Assembly (NCBI RefSeq): GCF_016908595.1
Contig: NZ_JAFBEC010000009.1
Coordinates: forward strand, 1 to 64,000
Reading direction: 5' to 3'
From: Geomicrobium sediminis
Lineage (GTDB): Bacteria; Bacillota; Bacilli; Bacillales; Marinococcaceae
Length of the DNA: 64,000 nt
In this document: positions 1 to 9,574 of the stretch, piece after piece
How the letters are laid out: each line of letters starts with the position of its first letter
How positions within the stretch are numbered: position 1 is the first letter of the stretch
Position numbers and translations under genes: made by a program
Notes under the pieces: generated by a model
Told to the model about the DNA's origin: nothing
Seen by the model: the letters and a program-made list of their open reading frames with translations, nothing else
The model's database searches: none

Positions 1-117
1 AAACTAAAACTGGCTGGTCAAAGTCCGATTCAATATCGAACATCAACCAGCCAATCAGCTGTTTAACAAACTCTAACTTTTTGGGGTCACTACCCCGTCC
101 TGTGACGGCGTGCGTTT
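1..117 (-). other. Open minus-strand frame running off the left edge, product unknown
   Basis: On the minus strand a frame without stops runs from about 117 to the edge and reads like ordinary protein (it includes DPKKLEFVKQLIGWL). I see no start codon with a ribosome binding site in front of it, so it may be the interior of a broken gene or chance. It lies just downstream of the VOC gene in the same direction. I do not recognise the product. Confidence 0.2.
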
Positions 118-119
118 TT

Positions 120-965
120 TTAAGATGGAACGTGCAGGAGGAATTGATTGTTAGAAGGATCAGCAATCATAAAATCATCACTTACCGTAACCTGTAATCG
201 CTGTAGACGTGTGATCATGTCCTGGCGTGCTTGTTCATTAGGAAGGGTAAGCGTATAAAATCGAAGCCCGGTACTGTGAGAGCTTGGTGGCTTCGCACCA
301 ACACCATTCCAAACATTTAAGCCTAGATGGTGATGGTACCCATTGTCAGAGATAAAAAGCGCTTGGTTCGAGAAGCGAGAGACTACGTCTAGCCCTAACC
401 CTTCGGTGTAAAAGGTTTCCGTTTCTAGCAAGTTGGCCACGTGTAAGTGAAGGTGGCCCATCACCGTGTTAGAAGGAACAGCGCTCCAAGTAGAGGCTTC
501 TACATCCTCGAGTAAATCATCGAAATCAAGTGGATCAACTGTCATATGGACGAGCCCGTCGTTCCACGTCCAGTCTTTTGCATCTCGATCCGCATAAATC
601 TCAATACCATTTCCGTCAGGGTCATTAAAATAAATCGCTTCGCTAACGAGATGATCAGAGGAAGCAATTGGCAAACCAATGCGTTGAAAGTGTTGTACAA
701 TGTGTGCAAGGTCTTTGCGAGTCGGAAGTAATAAAGCGAAATGATACAAGCCAGTCGTTCGAGGCTCTTTAGGCTGTGCATCGGTAGGCTGATAAAGGTC
801 GAGAAGAGGAGTTTTTCCGTTTGCGCTTAGTTGCGCAACATTGTCTTGTCGATTTAGCGTATGTAATCCGATAACTTTCTCATAAAATGAGAGTGAACGA
901 TCGAGGTTTGTCACATTTAAAGATACGTGTGAAACATGAATCGTTGCATCATTATGGAAGTTCAT
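120..965 (-). CDS. VOC family protein, CatE-like extradiol dioxygenase
   Basis: Two vicinal-oxygen-chelate (VOC) domains in tandem: the first begins near residue 9 (HVSLNV, then SLSFYEKVIGL), the second near residue 170 (GHLHLHVANLLETETFY). This layout and the length of 281 residues fit Bacillus CatE-type catechol 2,3-dioxygenases, which open catechol rings with Fe(II). Candidate metal ligands are the His at the start of each domain and the Glu in EIYADRD. I chose the ATG at 965 because AGAGGGG lies 7 bases upstream; a longer in-frame ORF reaches 1049 but lacks such a site. It could equally be another VOC enzyme, since substrate cannot be read from sequence. Confidence 0.85.
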   Translation of the reverse strand: MNFHNDATIHVSHVSLNVTNLDRSLSFYEKVIGLHTLNRQDNVAQLSANGKTPLLDLYQPTDAQPKEPRTTGLYHFALLLPTRKDLAHIVQHFQRIGLPIASSDHLVSEAIYFNDPDGNGIEIYADRDAKDWTWNDGLVHMTVDPLDFDDLLEDVEASTWSAVPSNTVMGHLHLHVANLLETETFYTEGLGLDVVSRFSNQALFISDNGYHHHLGLNVWNGVGAKPPSSHSTGLRFYTLTLPNEQARQDMITRLQRLQVTVSDDFMIADPSNNQFLLHVPS

Positions 966-1088
966 AATTAGCCCCTCTTTTCTAGTAGGTGGTAAGCCGT
1001 GCTGACATTGATCATTGTTGTACGTCAGTTGTGAAGATCTGACAGGCAAGTGTTTCGTTTCATTATTGACCAGTTAGTATTGGCGTAA

Positions 1089-2006
1089 TCAAAAAAGTAT
1101 GGTTGAAAGATAGATCGTAAACGTGACAGTCAAAATACTTAGTAACGTGGAATAGAGTACAATTTGGGCATGGAGCTCAGGCTCAACGTTATATTCTAAC
1201 GCAAGTGATGATGTATTTCTTGACGTTGGGAACGAGCTTGCAATAAATAAAGACTGAGCAATCACGCCGCCAATTCCAAGAATGGAAATAAGTAAAAAGG
1301 CAATAACAGGACCGGCAATCAGCCTCCCTAAGAGTGCCCATGTAATGACGCGATGGAAATAACGTATGGAAATTGCAGATAATTGTGCGCCAAGCAGCAA
1401 CAGTGCGAGTGCAACAAATCCATTTGCAAGATGTTCGATGGGAACCATTAGAAAATCAGGAAGAGTAACGTTCAAATATTGCAGGAATAACCCTAATAGT
1501 ACGGCATAAATTACAGGCATTCTTATAAAGGCCTTCAAAATTTCTAAAAGTGATTTGGAAGCAGCGAGTAGATTGTATAAACCGTACGAATAGGTCATAA
1601 TATTTTGAAAGACGAGCACGAAAATTTGAACGGTGATTCCAATTGGCTGTCCGCTAAAGACGAGCTGACTGACTGGAAGACCATAGTTGCCCGAATTCAT
1701 GAGCGTAATACTGTTGTTTAAAGCGGCTTTCTCTCCTGCTTTTAAGTGTAGCAGTTTCGATAATAGTTGACTAAGTATAACCGTTACGAGTGAAAAAAGA
1801 AGTAAATAGACGATCATTTGCGTCAGTAACTGTGCATCAAGTTCAACGAGGTAAAGGTTTAGAAAAACAGCAGCCGGCATTAAACAATACGTAAGCAACT
1901 TGGATAAGTGTGATAAGTTCATGGAAAACTTCTTCTGAAGAAAAGCACCGATCAGCACAAGCAGTAAAATCGGCAAGATGACAGATGTCATGATGGAAAA
2001 AAACAT
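1089..2006 (-). CDS. AEC family transporter (auxin efflux carrier type permease)
   Basis: A 305-residue protein that is almost entirely hydrophobic, with about ten predicted membrane helices and the two-fold organisation of the auxin efflux carrier (AEC/Mem_trans) family. Recognisable parts are the N-terminal helix followed by LIGAFLQKKF, the SGNYGLPVSQLVF segment in the first half and the SFPTSRNTSSLALEY segment near the C-terminus, where the family has a helix-break motif. Bacterial members export or import carboxylates and similar small anions; the substrate here is unknown. GGGGGG sits a few bases before the ATG at 2006. It is read in the same direction as the upstream VOC gene, with about 120 bp between them. 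Confidence 0.85.
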   Translation of the reverse strand: MFFSIMTSVILPILLLVLIGAFLQKKFSMNLSHLSKLLTYCLMPAAVFLNLYLVELDAQLLTQMIVYLLLFSLVTVILSQLLSKLLHLKAGEKAALNNSITLMNSGNYGLPVSQLVFSGQPIGITVQIFVLVFQNIMTYSYGLYNLLAASKSLLEILKAFIRMPVIYAVLLGLFLQYLNVTLPDFLMVPIEHLANGFVALALLLLGAQLSAISIRYFHRVITWALLGRLIAGPVIAFLLISILGIGGVIAQSLFIASSFPTSRNTSSLALEYNVEPELHAQIVLYSTLLSILTVTFTIYLSTILF

Positions 2007-2170
2007 AGAAGCCCCCCAGTCATTCGTTACATAGACTTAGTATACCGAATTAGTATTCATTGGTGTAATGCGTGTTTATCATAGCACCTAATAAAGTATA
2101 CTTATAAATATGCGGATGAAGGTGATGTGCGTTAATCGGAATTATTTATCGAGAGAGGAAGGTGTTTGAC

Positions 2171-2564
2171 ATGAAAAGCAACGCCGTTCTTAATGTTTCA
2201 AGGTGGGGTCGCAGAACGAGCGATGAATCTGTATGTTGATTGCTTTGATGATGCAGAAATTCAAACGATTACACGCTACGGTTCAGATCAACCCGCGCGA
2301 GAAGGTACAGTCATGCAAGCGACGTTTCGTATTAAAGATCAAGAGTTTATGTGTATTGATAGCGACATCTCTCACGGGTTTGACTTTACACCGTCGTTTT
2401 CCATTTATATCACATGTGAATCTCTAGAAGAGTTTGATCAACTGTACAATAAGTTGAGTGAAGGTGGGTTTACAATGATGCCTCCAGACAACTATGGGTT
2501 TAGCACGAAATTTGCTTGGTTGAACGATCGGTTTGGTGTCTCATGGCAATTGAATGTTTCGTAA
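2171..2564 (+). pseudogene. PhnB-like VOC family protein, frameshifted after the start codon
   Basis: From the internal ATG at 2193 the frame reads MFQGGVAERAMNLYVDCFDD, the usual start of PhnB/3-demethylubiquinone-methyltransferase-like VOC proteins, and runs about 123 residues to 2564. The proper start with a good ribosome binding site (GGAAGG before the ATG at 2171) lies in another frame. Removing one A from the run of four at 2174-2177 would give MKATPFLMFQGG, exactly the expected N-terminus. So there is a one-base insertion in the A-run. The internal ATG has no ribosome binding site. The gene is either broken, rescued by slippage on the A-run, or a sequencing error. Confidence 0.75.
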
Positions 2565-2568
2565 ATGA

Positions 2569-2612
2569 AAACCTGTAGTGAACGAAACGTGTCGTTTACT
2601 ACAGGTTTTTTT
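2569..2612 (+). terminator. Rho-independent terminator after the PhnB-like gene
   Basis: AAACCTGTAGT...ACTACAGGTTT forms a long stem (about 16 pairs with one mismatch) followed by a run of T. It begins four bases after the stop codon. Confidence 0.85.
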
Positions 2613-2719
2613 GTGAAGTTAAATTGAAAGATTATTTAAATAATTAGAGGTTGTCTCCTATTCTATGAAGAACTACTAGAAAAGCATAAAGATGCTAAAA
2701 AACGAGGAGGCGTTAATCT

Positions 2720-3529
2720 TTGAATAACGTAGATGTAGCAGGTACATATGGTCCTATCGACCGGAAACAATTATTTGAAATGATGAAAACGGGTGAGCTG
2801 GATACATTGATCGTTGGCTTCGTTGACATTCAGGGGAGGTTGATGGGGAAGCGATTAACTGCAGACTATTGTTTAGAGACCGAATTGGTGCACGGTTCCA
2901 AGTTTTGTACGTACTTACTCGGTACGGACCTTGATTTGAATACGATTGAAGGGTACTCCTATATGAGTTGGGAGACAGGTTATGGGGATTGGATTGCAGA
3001 ACCTGATTGGGCAACGTTAAACGTATTGCCTTGGCAAGAGAAGACGGCATTAGTGTTTGCAGATGTGATTAACGAGGAACGTAAAGACGTGCCAATCTCA
3101 CCACGGTCAATTTTGAAAAAGCAAATTGAGCGAGCAAATGATAAAGGTCTGTTCCCGAAAATGGTGAGTGAACTAGAGTTTTATTTGTTTAATGAAAGTT
3201 TTGAGTCAGCGTTTAAGAAAGACTATCGAGATTTACAAATTGCAGGTCAATTTAATGAAGATTATAGTTTGCTCCAAGGCTCGAAAAATGAACCGTTTTA
3301 TCGTCACATTCGTAACATGATGACAAAAGCAGGGGTTCCGATTGAATCGTCAAAAGGTGAAGCTCATATCGGGCAACACGAAATTAATCTAAAATATGGG
3401 GATGCGTTAACATCTGCTGACCGTCATATTCTTTTGAAGCACGGAATGAAAGAGATGGCTATTCAACAAGATTATGCACTAACCTTTACAAATGGCTCTA
3501 CAACAGTTTGGATTACAAAGCAGATATAG
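2720..3529 (+). pseudogene. Glutamine synthetase family protein, truncated at the C-terminus
   Basis: The TTG start at 2720 follows GAGGAGG. Residues 1 to about 258 match the glutamine synthetase fold: an N-terminal beta-grasp part (GFVDIQGRLMGKRL), then the catalytic part with SELEFYLF and GEAHIGQHE, which carry metal-binding Glu residues. It resembles the glutamate-polyamine/GlnA-like branch more than GlnA itself. Such proteins are about 450 residues long; this one stops after 269, inside the segment that normally leads to the ATP and substrate loops, and its last about 10 residues do not look like the family. The sequence just past the break reads in another frame as an unrelated protein tail (see 3530-4259), so a deletion or recombination has probably joined two genes. 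It cannot be an active enzyme. Confidence 0.8.
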
Positions 3530-4220
3530 TGATTTTATTGAATCAAAAGGGTGGGATTATGCTACTAATGTCTCGATTCAAGAACAGATAAATGCGCTAA
3601 AAGTATTTCAACAGATGTATTATAATTCATGAATTGCGGGAAAAGCTACGAATTTAAGTGATAAAGTTACGCTATAAAGACCAGGTGAAACTGCAAAAGC
3701 TCAACGTAAGAGTTCCGAACCAATACGCCAGATCCCTAGTTTTCTGCCCAGACTAATAAAAAGGTTAAGGGTTCCCGAGTAATTTTGGGAAGCCGCTTAA
3801 GTTGTTTAATTATTCAAAATTTTATATTGCGATAAACCCTTATCACAATTGGATGAACAGGATTAACCTTAACCCCTACTTATGGGACTGATGCTTTTTG
3901 TGTAGTGCCAATGGGAAATGTAATTTACTTACAGAACATGAAAACTGTCGTAAAGAATTTACGACAGTTTTCATTCGGGAAGTATTCCCTGGGACATTAC
4001 CACGAGTATGCATAAGAGGGGGGTACATACACTCAGTGAGGCTGACTGAGTACTTTCAGAGTACATGCATAATATGTTTTTTTTATAGAGAAACAATGAC
4101 AAATTTATCACAGCTTTTTAAAGTAGCAATATTTAACTCTCGGTTCCTAAAGCTAGGGAAAGCCCAAACGGAACACTACAAAGGACCATCTGGTTGAATC
4201 ATCACGCAGGAAATTCAAAA
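3530..4220. other. Gene-poor stretch with gene debris
   Basis: No intact gene is seen. A frame overlapping the end of the truncated glutamine synthetase gene continues to about 3632 and reads SDFIESKGWDYATNV then IQEQINALKVFQQMYYNS before a TGA, which looks like the C-terminus of an unrelated protein. A short reading near 3825-3893 (INPYHNWMNRINLNPYLWD) also looks like debris. At 3940-3972 there is a perfect 15-bp inverted repeat with a 3-base loop (see next entry). A 99-codon frame at 3898-4197 spans this hairpin and has no credible start or family resemblance. Confidence 0.5.
3940..3972. repeat. Perfect 15-bp inverted repeat, hairpin
   Basis: GAAAACTGTCGTAAA, loop GAA, then its exact complement. 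The outer AAAA/TTTT makes it able to act as a bidirectional terminator. It lies in debris after the truncated glutamine synthetase gene. Confidence 0.6.
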
Positions 4221-4252
4221 CACCCAAAATAGATCTAGATCCATTTTGGGTG
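4221..4252 (-). terminator. Terminator of the qox operon
   Basis: CACCCAAAAT and ATTTTGGGTG are complementary and enclose a 12-base interior that partly pairs. Read on the minus strand the stem sits 8 bases after the qoxD stop and is followed by GTTTTG. Confidence 0.7.
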
Positions 4253-4259
4253 CATACAT

Positions 4260-4580
4260 TTATTCATGATGATTAAGGTGAATGCCGAACTCTAAAACCC
4301 AGTAGGAACCTAAAGCCACCACAATCGCAATAAATGCTGCAAACAACATGCTTCCTGCTTGGATTTTCCCATTACTGCTTTCAGTCATATGCATGAACAT
4401 AAGGAGTTGTAATGCTGCTTGCACAAATGCCAGTGAAAATATCAAGATAACAATAGTTCTTACAGCAAAATTCGAATAAAGTGCAATGAGCAGTGCTACG
4501 GCCGTTAAAACAATCGACATAATATAACCGAAGATATGCTTCCATGGAAAATGACTTTTACTCATACTTTTTTCAGCCAT
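4260..4580 (-). CDS. qoxD: Cytochrome aa3 quinol oxidase subunit IV
   Basis: A 106-residue protein with three membrane helices (about residues 13-33, 37-58 and 73-95), the size and layout of QoxD/CyoD. The second helix region contains QAALQLLMFMHMTES, a typical segment of this family. Subunit IV is thought to help assemble the oxidase that takes electrons from menaquinol and reduces oxygen to water while pumping protons. It is the last gene of qoxABCD, directly after the qoxC stop codon, and is followed by a terminator. Confidence 0.93.
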   Translation of the reverse strand: MAEKSMSKSHFPWKHIFGYIMSIVLTAVALLIALYSNFAVRTIVILIFSLAFVQAALQLLMFMHMTESSNGKIQAGSMLFAAFIAIVVALGSYWVLEFGIHLNHHE

Positions 4581-5201
4581 TTAAATCACCAACCTTAACA
4601 GGTAAACACCTGTGAAGATAAAAATCCAAACAACATCAAGGAAGTGCCAATAAAGACTACCAATAAACACTTTGGAAGCAGAAATAGTATTCAGGTCTCT
4701 CATCACTACTTGAATGATGATGAAGATAAACCAAATAATACCTATCGCTACATGAAGACCGTGTGTACCAAGAAGTAAGAAGAAGGAGGACCAATAAGCA
4801 CTCGCACTTAATGTTGCACCTTCACTTACATAATGTACGAATTCATAAATCTCAAGACCGAGAAATACGGCTCCTAGCGTAATCGTAACAGCAAGCCAAC
4901 CAATCATTCTCTTTTTCTGATTCAAACGCATTTCATGAACGGCCAACCCACAAGTAAAACTGCATGTAAGGAGAACTAATGTCATCATTAACACTAATCC
5001 TAGATCAATTAATTCTTGGGGTTGGACCGCAGAAGCGGTTCGGTTGATTAGAACAAAGTATGTTCCGAACAACGTTGAAAATAAGGCCACTTCTGCTCCA
5101 AGAAAAATCCAAAATCCTAAAATGTTAAATCGACCTGATTGAGATTGATATTCTAAAGGGGTGTTTTCACTTATTTTGACTTCTTCAGGCTCAAACTTCA
5201 T
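4581..5201 (-). CDS. qoxC: Cytochrome aa3 quinol oxidase subunit III
   Basis: 206 residues with five membrane helices, as in the QoxC/CyoC branch of heme-copper oxidase subunit III. Family segments are FNILGFWIFLGAEVALFSTLF near residue 25, LLGTHGLHVAIGIIWF near 145 and YWHFLDVVWIFIF near 185. GGGGGG lies before the ATG at 5201. Its start overlaps the restored reading frame of qoxB (stop at 5191-5193), typical translational coupling in this operon. Subunit III stabilises subunit I and may guide oxygen to the active site. Confidence 0.95.
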   Translation of the reverse strand: MKFEPEEVKISENTPLEYQSQSGRFNILGFWIFLGAEVALFSTLFGTYFVLINRTASAVQPQELIDLGLVLMMTLVLLTCSFTCGLAVHEMRLNQKKRMIGWLAVTITLGAVFLGLEIYEFVHYVSEGATLSASAYWSSFFLLLGTHGLHVAIGIIWFIFIIIQVVMRDLNTISASKVFIGSLYWHFLDVVWIFIFTGVYLLRLVI

Positions 5202-7156
5202 GATGTTTCCCCCCTCGTATTTTACGTTCAGTTTCTTCTACTTCCTCTGCTGAAATGTAATGGCCATCATCGTTAATAAACGACCTTACTGTCATACATG
5301 CAAGTGTTCCAATCAACCCGAAAATCGCAATAATCCACCATTGGAAAAACTAGTTCAAAGCTTGCAATAAAAAGAAATACTGACATAACAAATGGATTCG
5401 CAGAGTTATTTGGCATATGAATTTTTTCATATTGTTTTATTTCATTCGTGTCTTCCCCGAGTTGCTTCATTTCCCAAAAAGCATCTTGTCCTGAGACTTT
5501 AGGTAGCTTTGCGAAATTATAATGTGGTGGTATTGCAGAGGAAGTTGACCACTCCAACGTTCTTCCGTTCCAGCTGTCCCCGGTTGTTTCCCTTTGCTCA
5601 TAACGGAAGCTATAGTAAATGTTGTAAATCAAGAGAGCGAAACCAATTCCCATCATGAAGGCCCCGATTGTCGAGATAAAGTTAAGGCTAAACCAACCTT
5701 CTTCAGGGATGTAGGTGTACACTCTTCGTGGCATTCCATCTAATCCCAAGAAATACTGTGGGAAGAAAGTAATATTAAAACCGATCATGAAAATCCAAAA
5801 TACCCATCGGCCAATTCGTTCGTTTAGTTTGTGACCAAACATCTTTGGATACCAGTAAATAAGCCCAGCAAAACAAGAAAATACCGTACCAGCAATTAAC
5901 ACGTAATGAAAATGAGAAACTAGAAAATACGTATTATGGTACTGATAATCAGCGGCAGCCATTGCCAACATCACACCTGTTACTCCACCGATCGTAAAGT
6001 TTGGTATAAAACCTAGTGTCCAAATCATCGGTACGCTAAACCTAATTTTTCCTTTATGGAGGGTAGCCAGCCAATTAAATATCTTTACACCCGTAGGTAC
6101 TGCAATTGCCATTGTAGTAATTGAGAATACTGAGTTCACCATAGCCCCTGCACCCATTGTAAAGAAGTGGTGTACCCAAACGACAAAGCTTAACCCTGAA
6201 ATAGCAACAATCGAAATGACCATCGCTGTATAACCGAATAACCTTTTACGTGCAAATGTAGATATAATCTCTGAAAAGATCCCAAATGCCGGTAAAATAA
6301 CAATATATACTTCAGGGTGTCCCCATAACCAGAATAAGTTTGCCCAAAGCATTGGCATCCCACCGTCTTGCAATGTAAAAAAGGCCGTATCCCATAATCG
6401 ATCAAAAGTTTGCATAGCAAGAGCTACTGTTAATATAGGGAAAGCAAATATGATAATTACTGAAGTAATTAACGCGGTCCATGTAAACATCGGCATACGC
6501 ATTAGCGTCATACCTTTTGTCCTCATTCTAAGAATCGTAACGATAAAGTTAATACCGGTAGCAAGTGTCCCGATACCTGAAAGTTGAAGTCCAAGTAAGT
6601 AAAAGTTCTGACCCGGACCAGGACTTAAATCATTTGACGCCAGAGGCATGTATGCTGACCACCCTGCATCAGGTGATCCACCAATAACAAATGATAAGTT
6701 AAAAAGCATGGCCCCCATAAAAAAAGTCCAAAAGCTTAAGCTGTTTAAGAATGGAAATGCCAGGTCCCGTGCACCAATTTGTAGAGGTACTGCAACGTTC
6801 ATTAACCCGATTAAAAACGGCATCGCCATAAAGATGATCATAATCGTTCCATGGGTTGTAAATATTTCATTATAATTTTGTGCATCCAGAAACTGCATGT
6901 TTGGTGTTGCCAGTTGCGTACGCATCATGAGTGCGTCTACACCACCACGGAATAACATTAAGATTGCAGCGATAATATACATGATTCCGATTTTGCGGTG
7001 ATCTACAGTTGTAATCCATTCGTTCCAAAGGTATCCCCATTTTTTAAAGTAGGTAAGCCCAAAAACAATGACGATCGTTGTGATAACTATGGATATTTGC
7101 GCAGCGAGAATAAAAGGATCGCCGGTAACTATAAATTCGTCCCAACTCATTGACAC
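5191..7156 (-). pseudogene. qoxB: Cytochrome aa3 quinol oxidase subunit I, frameshifted near its C-terminus
   Basis: The catalytic subunit with heme a, heme a3 and CuB. Visible are the HGTIMI segment (low-spin heme His), [15 protein letters not shown] (CuB and cross-linked Tyr), VHHFFTMG (CuB His pair) and [10 protein letters not shown] (heme ligands). The frame is intact for about 600 residues. Then, after SFELVFP, it shifts: as written it ends at 5273 with an unrelated tail. Deleting one base at about 5341 (CCAATGG to CCATGG on the minus strand) restores [17 protein letters not shown] and then [20 protein letters not shown], the normal QoxB end, stopping at 5191 and overlapping qoxC. All metal ligands precede the shift, so the product may keep partial function; a sequencing error is also possible. 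I prefer the GTG at 7156, 8 bases from AAGGGG; ATG at 7150 is the alternative. Confidence 0.88.
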
Positions 7157-7263
7157 ATCTCTATCCCCTTCCTCATGGTTTAATTTTATCGTCAATTACG
7201 GGGATTAATGATCATGACCAGAACTCTCATAGGAGTCGTCATTCTCTCAATCTCTTATGGTTC

Positions 7264-8187
7264 CTAACTGTCTTTCCCTTCTTCATCTCCGACTCTGGGC
7301 GTACCTTTATCTGAAGCATTTGGGTTTTCTGGTTCGTACCCTTGACGCTCACGGGCATCTAAGCCATATTCTGCATCAGTTGAATGATCTACCCAATCCA
7401 AATGTGTGTTGGAGAAGGTATACTCCCCTACATGTGTTGGCAGCATGAATTCGTCATAACGCTCCTGGGTTAACTCAGGTGCGCCTTCCTGAATCTCTTT
7501 TACCCAAGCATCAAATTGCGGTTCTTCAATTGCATGAACGTCAAAACGCATGTCCGCAAACCCTTCACCGGTAAAATTTGAGTTTCTGCCGGAATATGTA
7601 CCTTCTTCACTCGCTTGCAGGTATAGTTCTGTTTGCATACCCGCCATGCTGTAACTTTCACCGCCTAATTGGGGTACCCAAAATGATGCCATAGAGTCCG
7701 CGGATGTAAGCTTAAATAGTACAGGTCTTTCAACCGGTATATTCACATAATTAACAGTTTGAATGTCTTCTTCCGGATAACTAAAAATCCATTTCCAACT
7801 TGCAGACGTTGCATGAATGACAAGGGGTTCCCTGTCTGATTCTGCTTCTGGAGCTTCTTCCAAATTAAAAATAGTGATAACCGTTGGAAATGAAAGGATC
7901 GTTACAATAATAATTGGAATTACTGTCCAAAGAATTTCTAACTTGTTGTTTCCATGAATATCCGGGTCATAATCATCATGACCTTTTCTTTCGCGGTATT
8001 TTACTAAAAAGTAAACAAGTAAAGTAAAGACGATTAAAACGATAATGAACATGAAAACAATGGATAACCAAATTAAATCTTTTTGTTGGGAGGCAACCGG
8101 TCCTTGCGGGTCAAGTACTGCCAGGTTACACCCAGATAGCAATATCAGACACAGCAAACCAAACATACTGATATAGCTTTGCTTCAT
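7264..8187 (-). CDS. qoxA: Cytochrome aa3 quinol oxidase subunit II (lipoprotein)
   Basis: 307 residues: a lipoprotein signal peptide ending LLSGC (Cys at residue 20), two membrane helices (about 40-66 and 85-107), then an extracellular cupredoxin-like domain. The CuA-binding Cys-x3-Cys and His pattern of cytochrome c oxidases is missing, which marks it as a quinol oxidase subunit. Family segments are LEILWTVIPIIIV and SFWVPQLGGESYSMAGM. It is the first gene of the qox operon, with GGTGGG before the ATG. It helps form the menaquinol-binding site on the outer face of the membrane. Confidence 0.95.
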   Translation of the reverse strand: MKQSYISMFGLLCLILLSGCNLAVLDPQGPVASQQKDLIWLSIVFMFIIVLIVFTLLVYFLVKYRERKGHDDYDPDIHGNNKLEILWTVIPIIIVTILSFPTVITIFNLEEAPEAESDREPLVIHATSASWKWIFSYPEEDIQTVNYVNIPVERPVLFKLTSADSMASFWVPQLGGESYSMAGMQTELYLQASEEGTYSGRNSNFTGEGFADMRFDVHAIEEPQFDAWVKEIQEGAPELTQERYDEFMLPTHVGEYTFSNTHLDWVDHSTDAEYGLDARERQGYEPENPNASDKGTPRVGDEEGKDS

Positions 8188-8449
8188 ATAAACCCACCAT
8201 TCTTTTAACGTTAGTATTTAATTTTTTTCATCTTACATTTCAAAATAAGAAGTATAAGTGAAGAACACAAACTTGTCACTGTTCTACCATTTTTTATTCA
8301 CAAATACCTTTAGTAGTGTAAATGGTTGGATAGGGAACCTTTAATGCTTATATTCCTTTGATCTATCAACCGAAAGACGTTTATATAAACTGATTGTTCT
8401 AATAGATGAAAGCTTTCATAGAATAGGGGGTGTAAGGAGGGAGAATCTG

Positions 8450-9574
8450 TTGGGAGGGCCATATCAAACAAATAGTTCTTCAAAACTAAATGTCCAAATT
8501 ACGGCAGGGTTTGCGTTAATCGTTATGGTGTTTTTTATTGTTGCTATGCTAACGACGTCGGAGAATCATACTCGATTTTCCTCTTCCGTTCTTCATCAAT
8601 GGATTGCTCAGGTGCAGAGCGATTGGTTTGTTCATTTACTTGGAGTCGAAAATCGTTACTATTTAGATCCATTGAATGATTCCTCAACTCCAAATTTAGC
8701 AGCTTTAGCATTTGAGCTTACGACGAACATTAACCTTGAAGATCCGAGAACTTTTTTGGGGCGGGAACTACCTGGTTTTTCAAATTTTGATGATACATTG
8801 GTTATCGCTGGAGAAGGAACGGACTTTACGACAATGCCGATGGAATCCACACCTCCACCTGAGGTGCAACAAGAAAAAGCATTAACATCAAGTCAACATG
8901 GAGATAGGGACGAAAAAGAAAGAATGAAATGGGGTGTTGATAACGAAGAACCACTTATTCATATTATCCATTCACACAGCCGTGAATCCTTTCTTCCAGA
9001 AATTGATAGAGAGGATGCTACCCACCCAGAGATAAATATCATAAAGGTAGGAAAGTATTTAGCTAGTAAATTCCGCGAACATGGGCTGCCAGTAGAGGTA
9101 GCAGAACATGATATTCAGCAAAAATTAAATGACCGAGATTGGCCTTATAATCGTTCCTATGAGATGTCTCGTGAAATTATATTAGAGGCAAAAACCGAAT
9201 ATGATGGACTAGAGTTTTTCTTTGATTTGCATCGTGACTCTCAACCTAGAGATATCACGACAGTTACCATCAATGGTGAGGTCTACGCACGTACAATGTT
9301 TGTCATCGGAGAAGGAAACCCAGGTTATGAAAAAAACCTAGCGATGGCGGAAGAAATTCATCATCGATTGGAAGATCAATTCCCAGGTCTCAGCCGAGGG
9401 GTTATCATGAGTGGAGGGCAAGGGGTTAACGGAGTCTATAATCAGGATTTGTCTCCAAACTCCATGGTCATCGAATTTGGGGGTATTGATAACAATTTCG
9501 AGGAAGTGTACCGAAGTGTAGATGTGTTTGCGGATGTATTTCAGGGTTTTATTTATGAGGAACTTAATGATTGA
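8450..9574 (+). CDS. spoIIP: SpoIIP-like sporulation amidase/endopeptidase
   Basis: 374 residues with one membrane helix (about 18-34) and a C-terminal SpoIIP catalytic domain from about residue 160. Recognisable motifs are IHIIHSHSRESFLPE (zinc His plus Glu) and FFDLHRDS (second His), then VIEFGGIDNNFEEVYRS near the end. SpoIIP cleaves peptidoglycan cross-links and stem peptides during engulfment of the forespore, together with SpoIID and SpoIIM. The TTG start at 8450 follows AAGGAGGGAG. The linker before the catalytic domain is acidic and low in complexity. It stands alone, without gpr as neighbour, so it may be an extra copy rather than the main gene. Confidence 0.9.
   Translation: MGGPYQTNSSSKLNVQITAGFALIVMVFFIVAMLTTSENHTRFSSSVLHQWIAQVQSDWFVHLLGVENRYYLDPLNDSSTPNLAALAFELTTNINLEDPRTFLGRELPGFSNFDDTLVIAGEGTDFTTMPMESTPPPEVQQEKALTSSQHGDRDEKERMKWGVDNEEPLIHIIHSHSRESFLPEIDREDATHPEINIIKVGKYLASKFREHGLPVEVAEHDIQQKLNDRDWPYNRSYEMSREIILEAKTEYDGLEFFFDLHRDSQPRDITTVTINGEVYARTMFVIGEGNPGYEKNLAMAEEIHHRLEDQFPGLSRGVIMSGGQGVNGVYNQDLSPNSMVIEFGGIDNNFEEVYRSVDVFADVFQGFIYEELND

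Noticed and set aside
3898-4197. 99-codon plus-strand frame as a gene
   Set aside because: It runs across a perfect hairpin, has no ribosome binding site and no protein-like composition.
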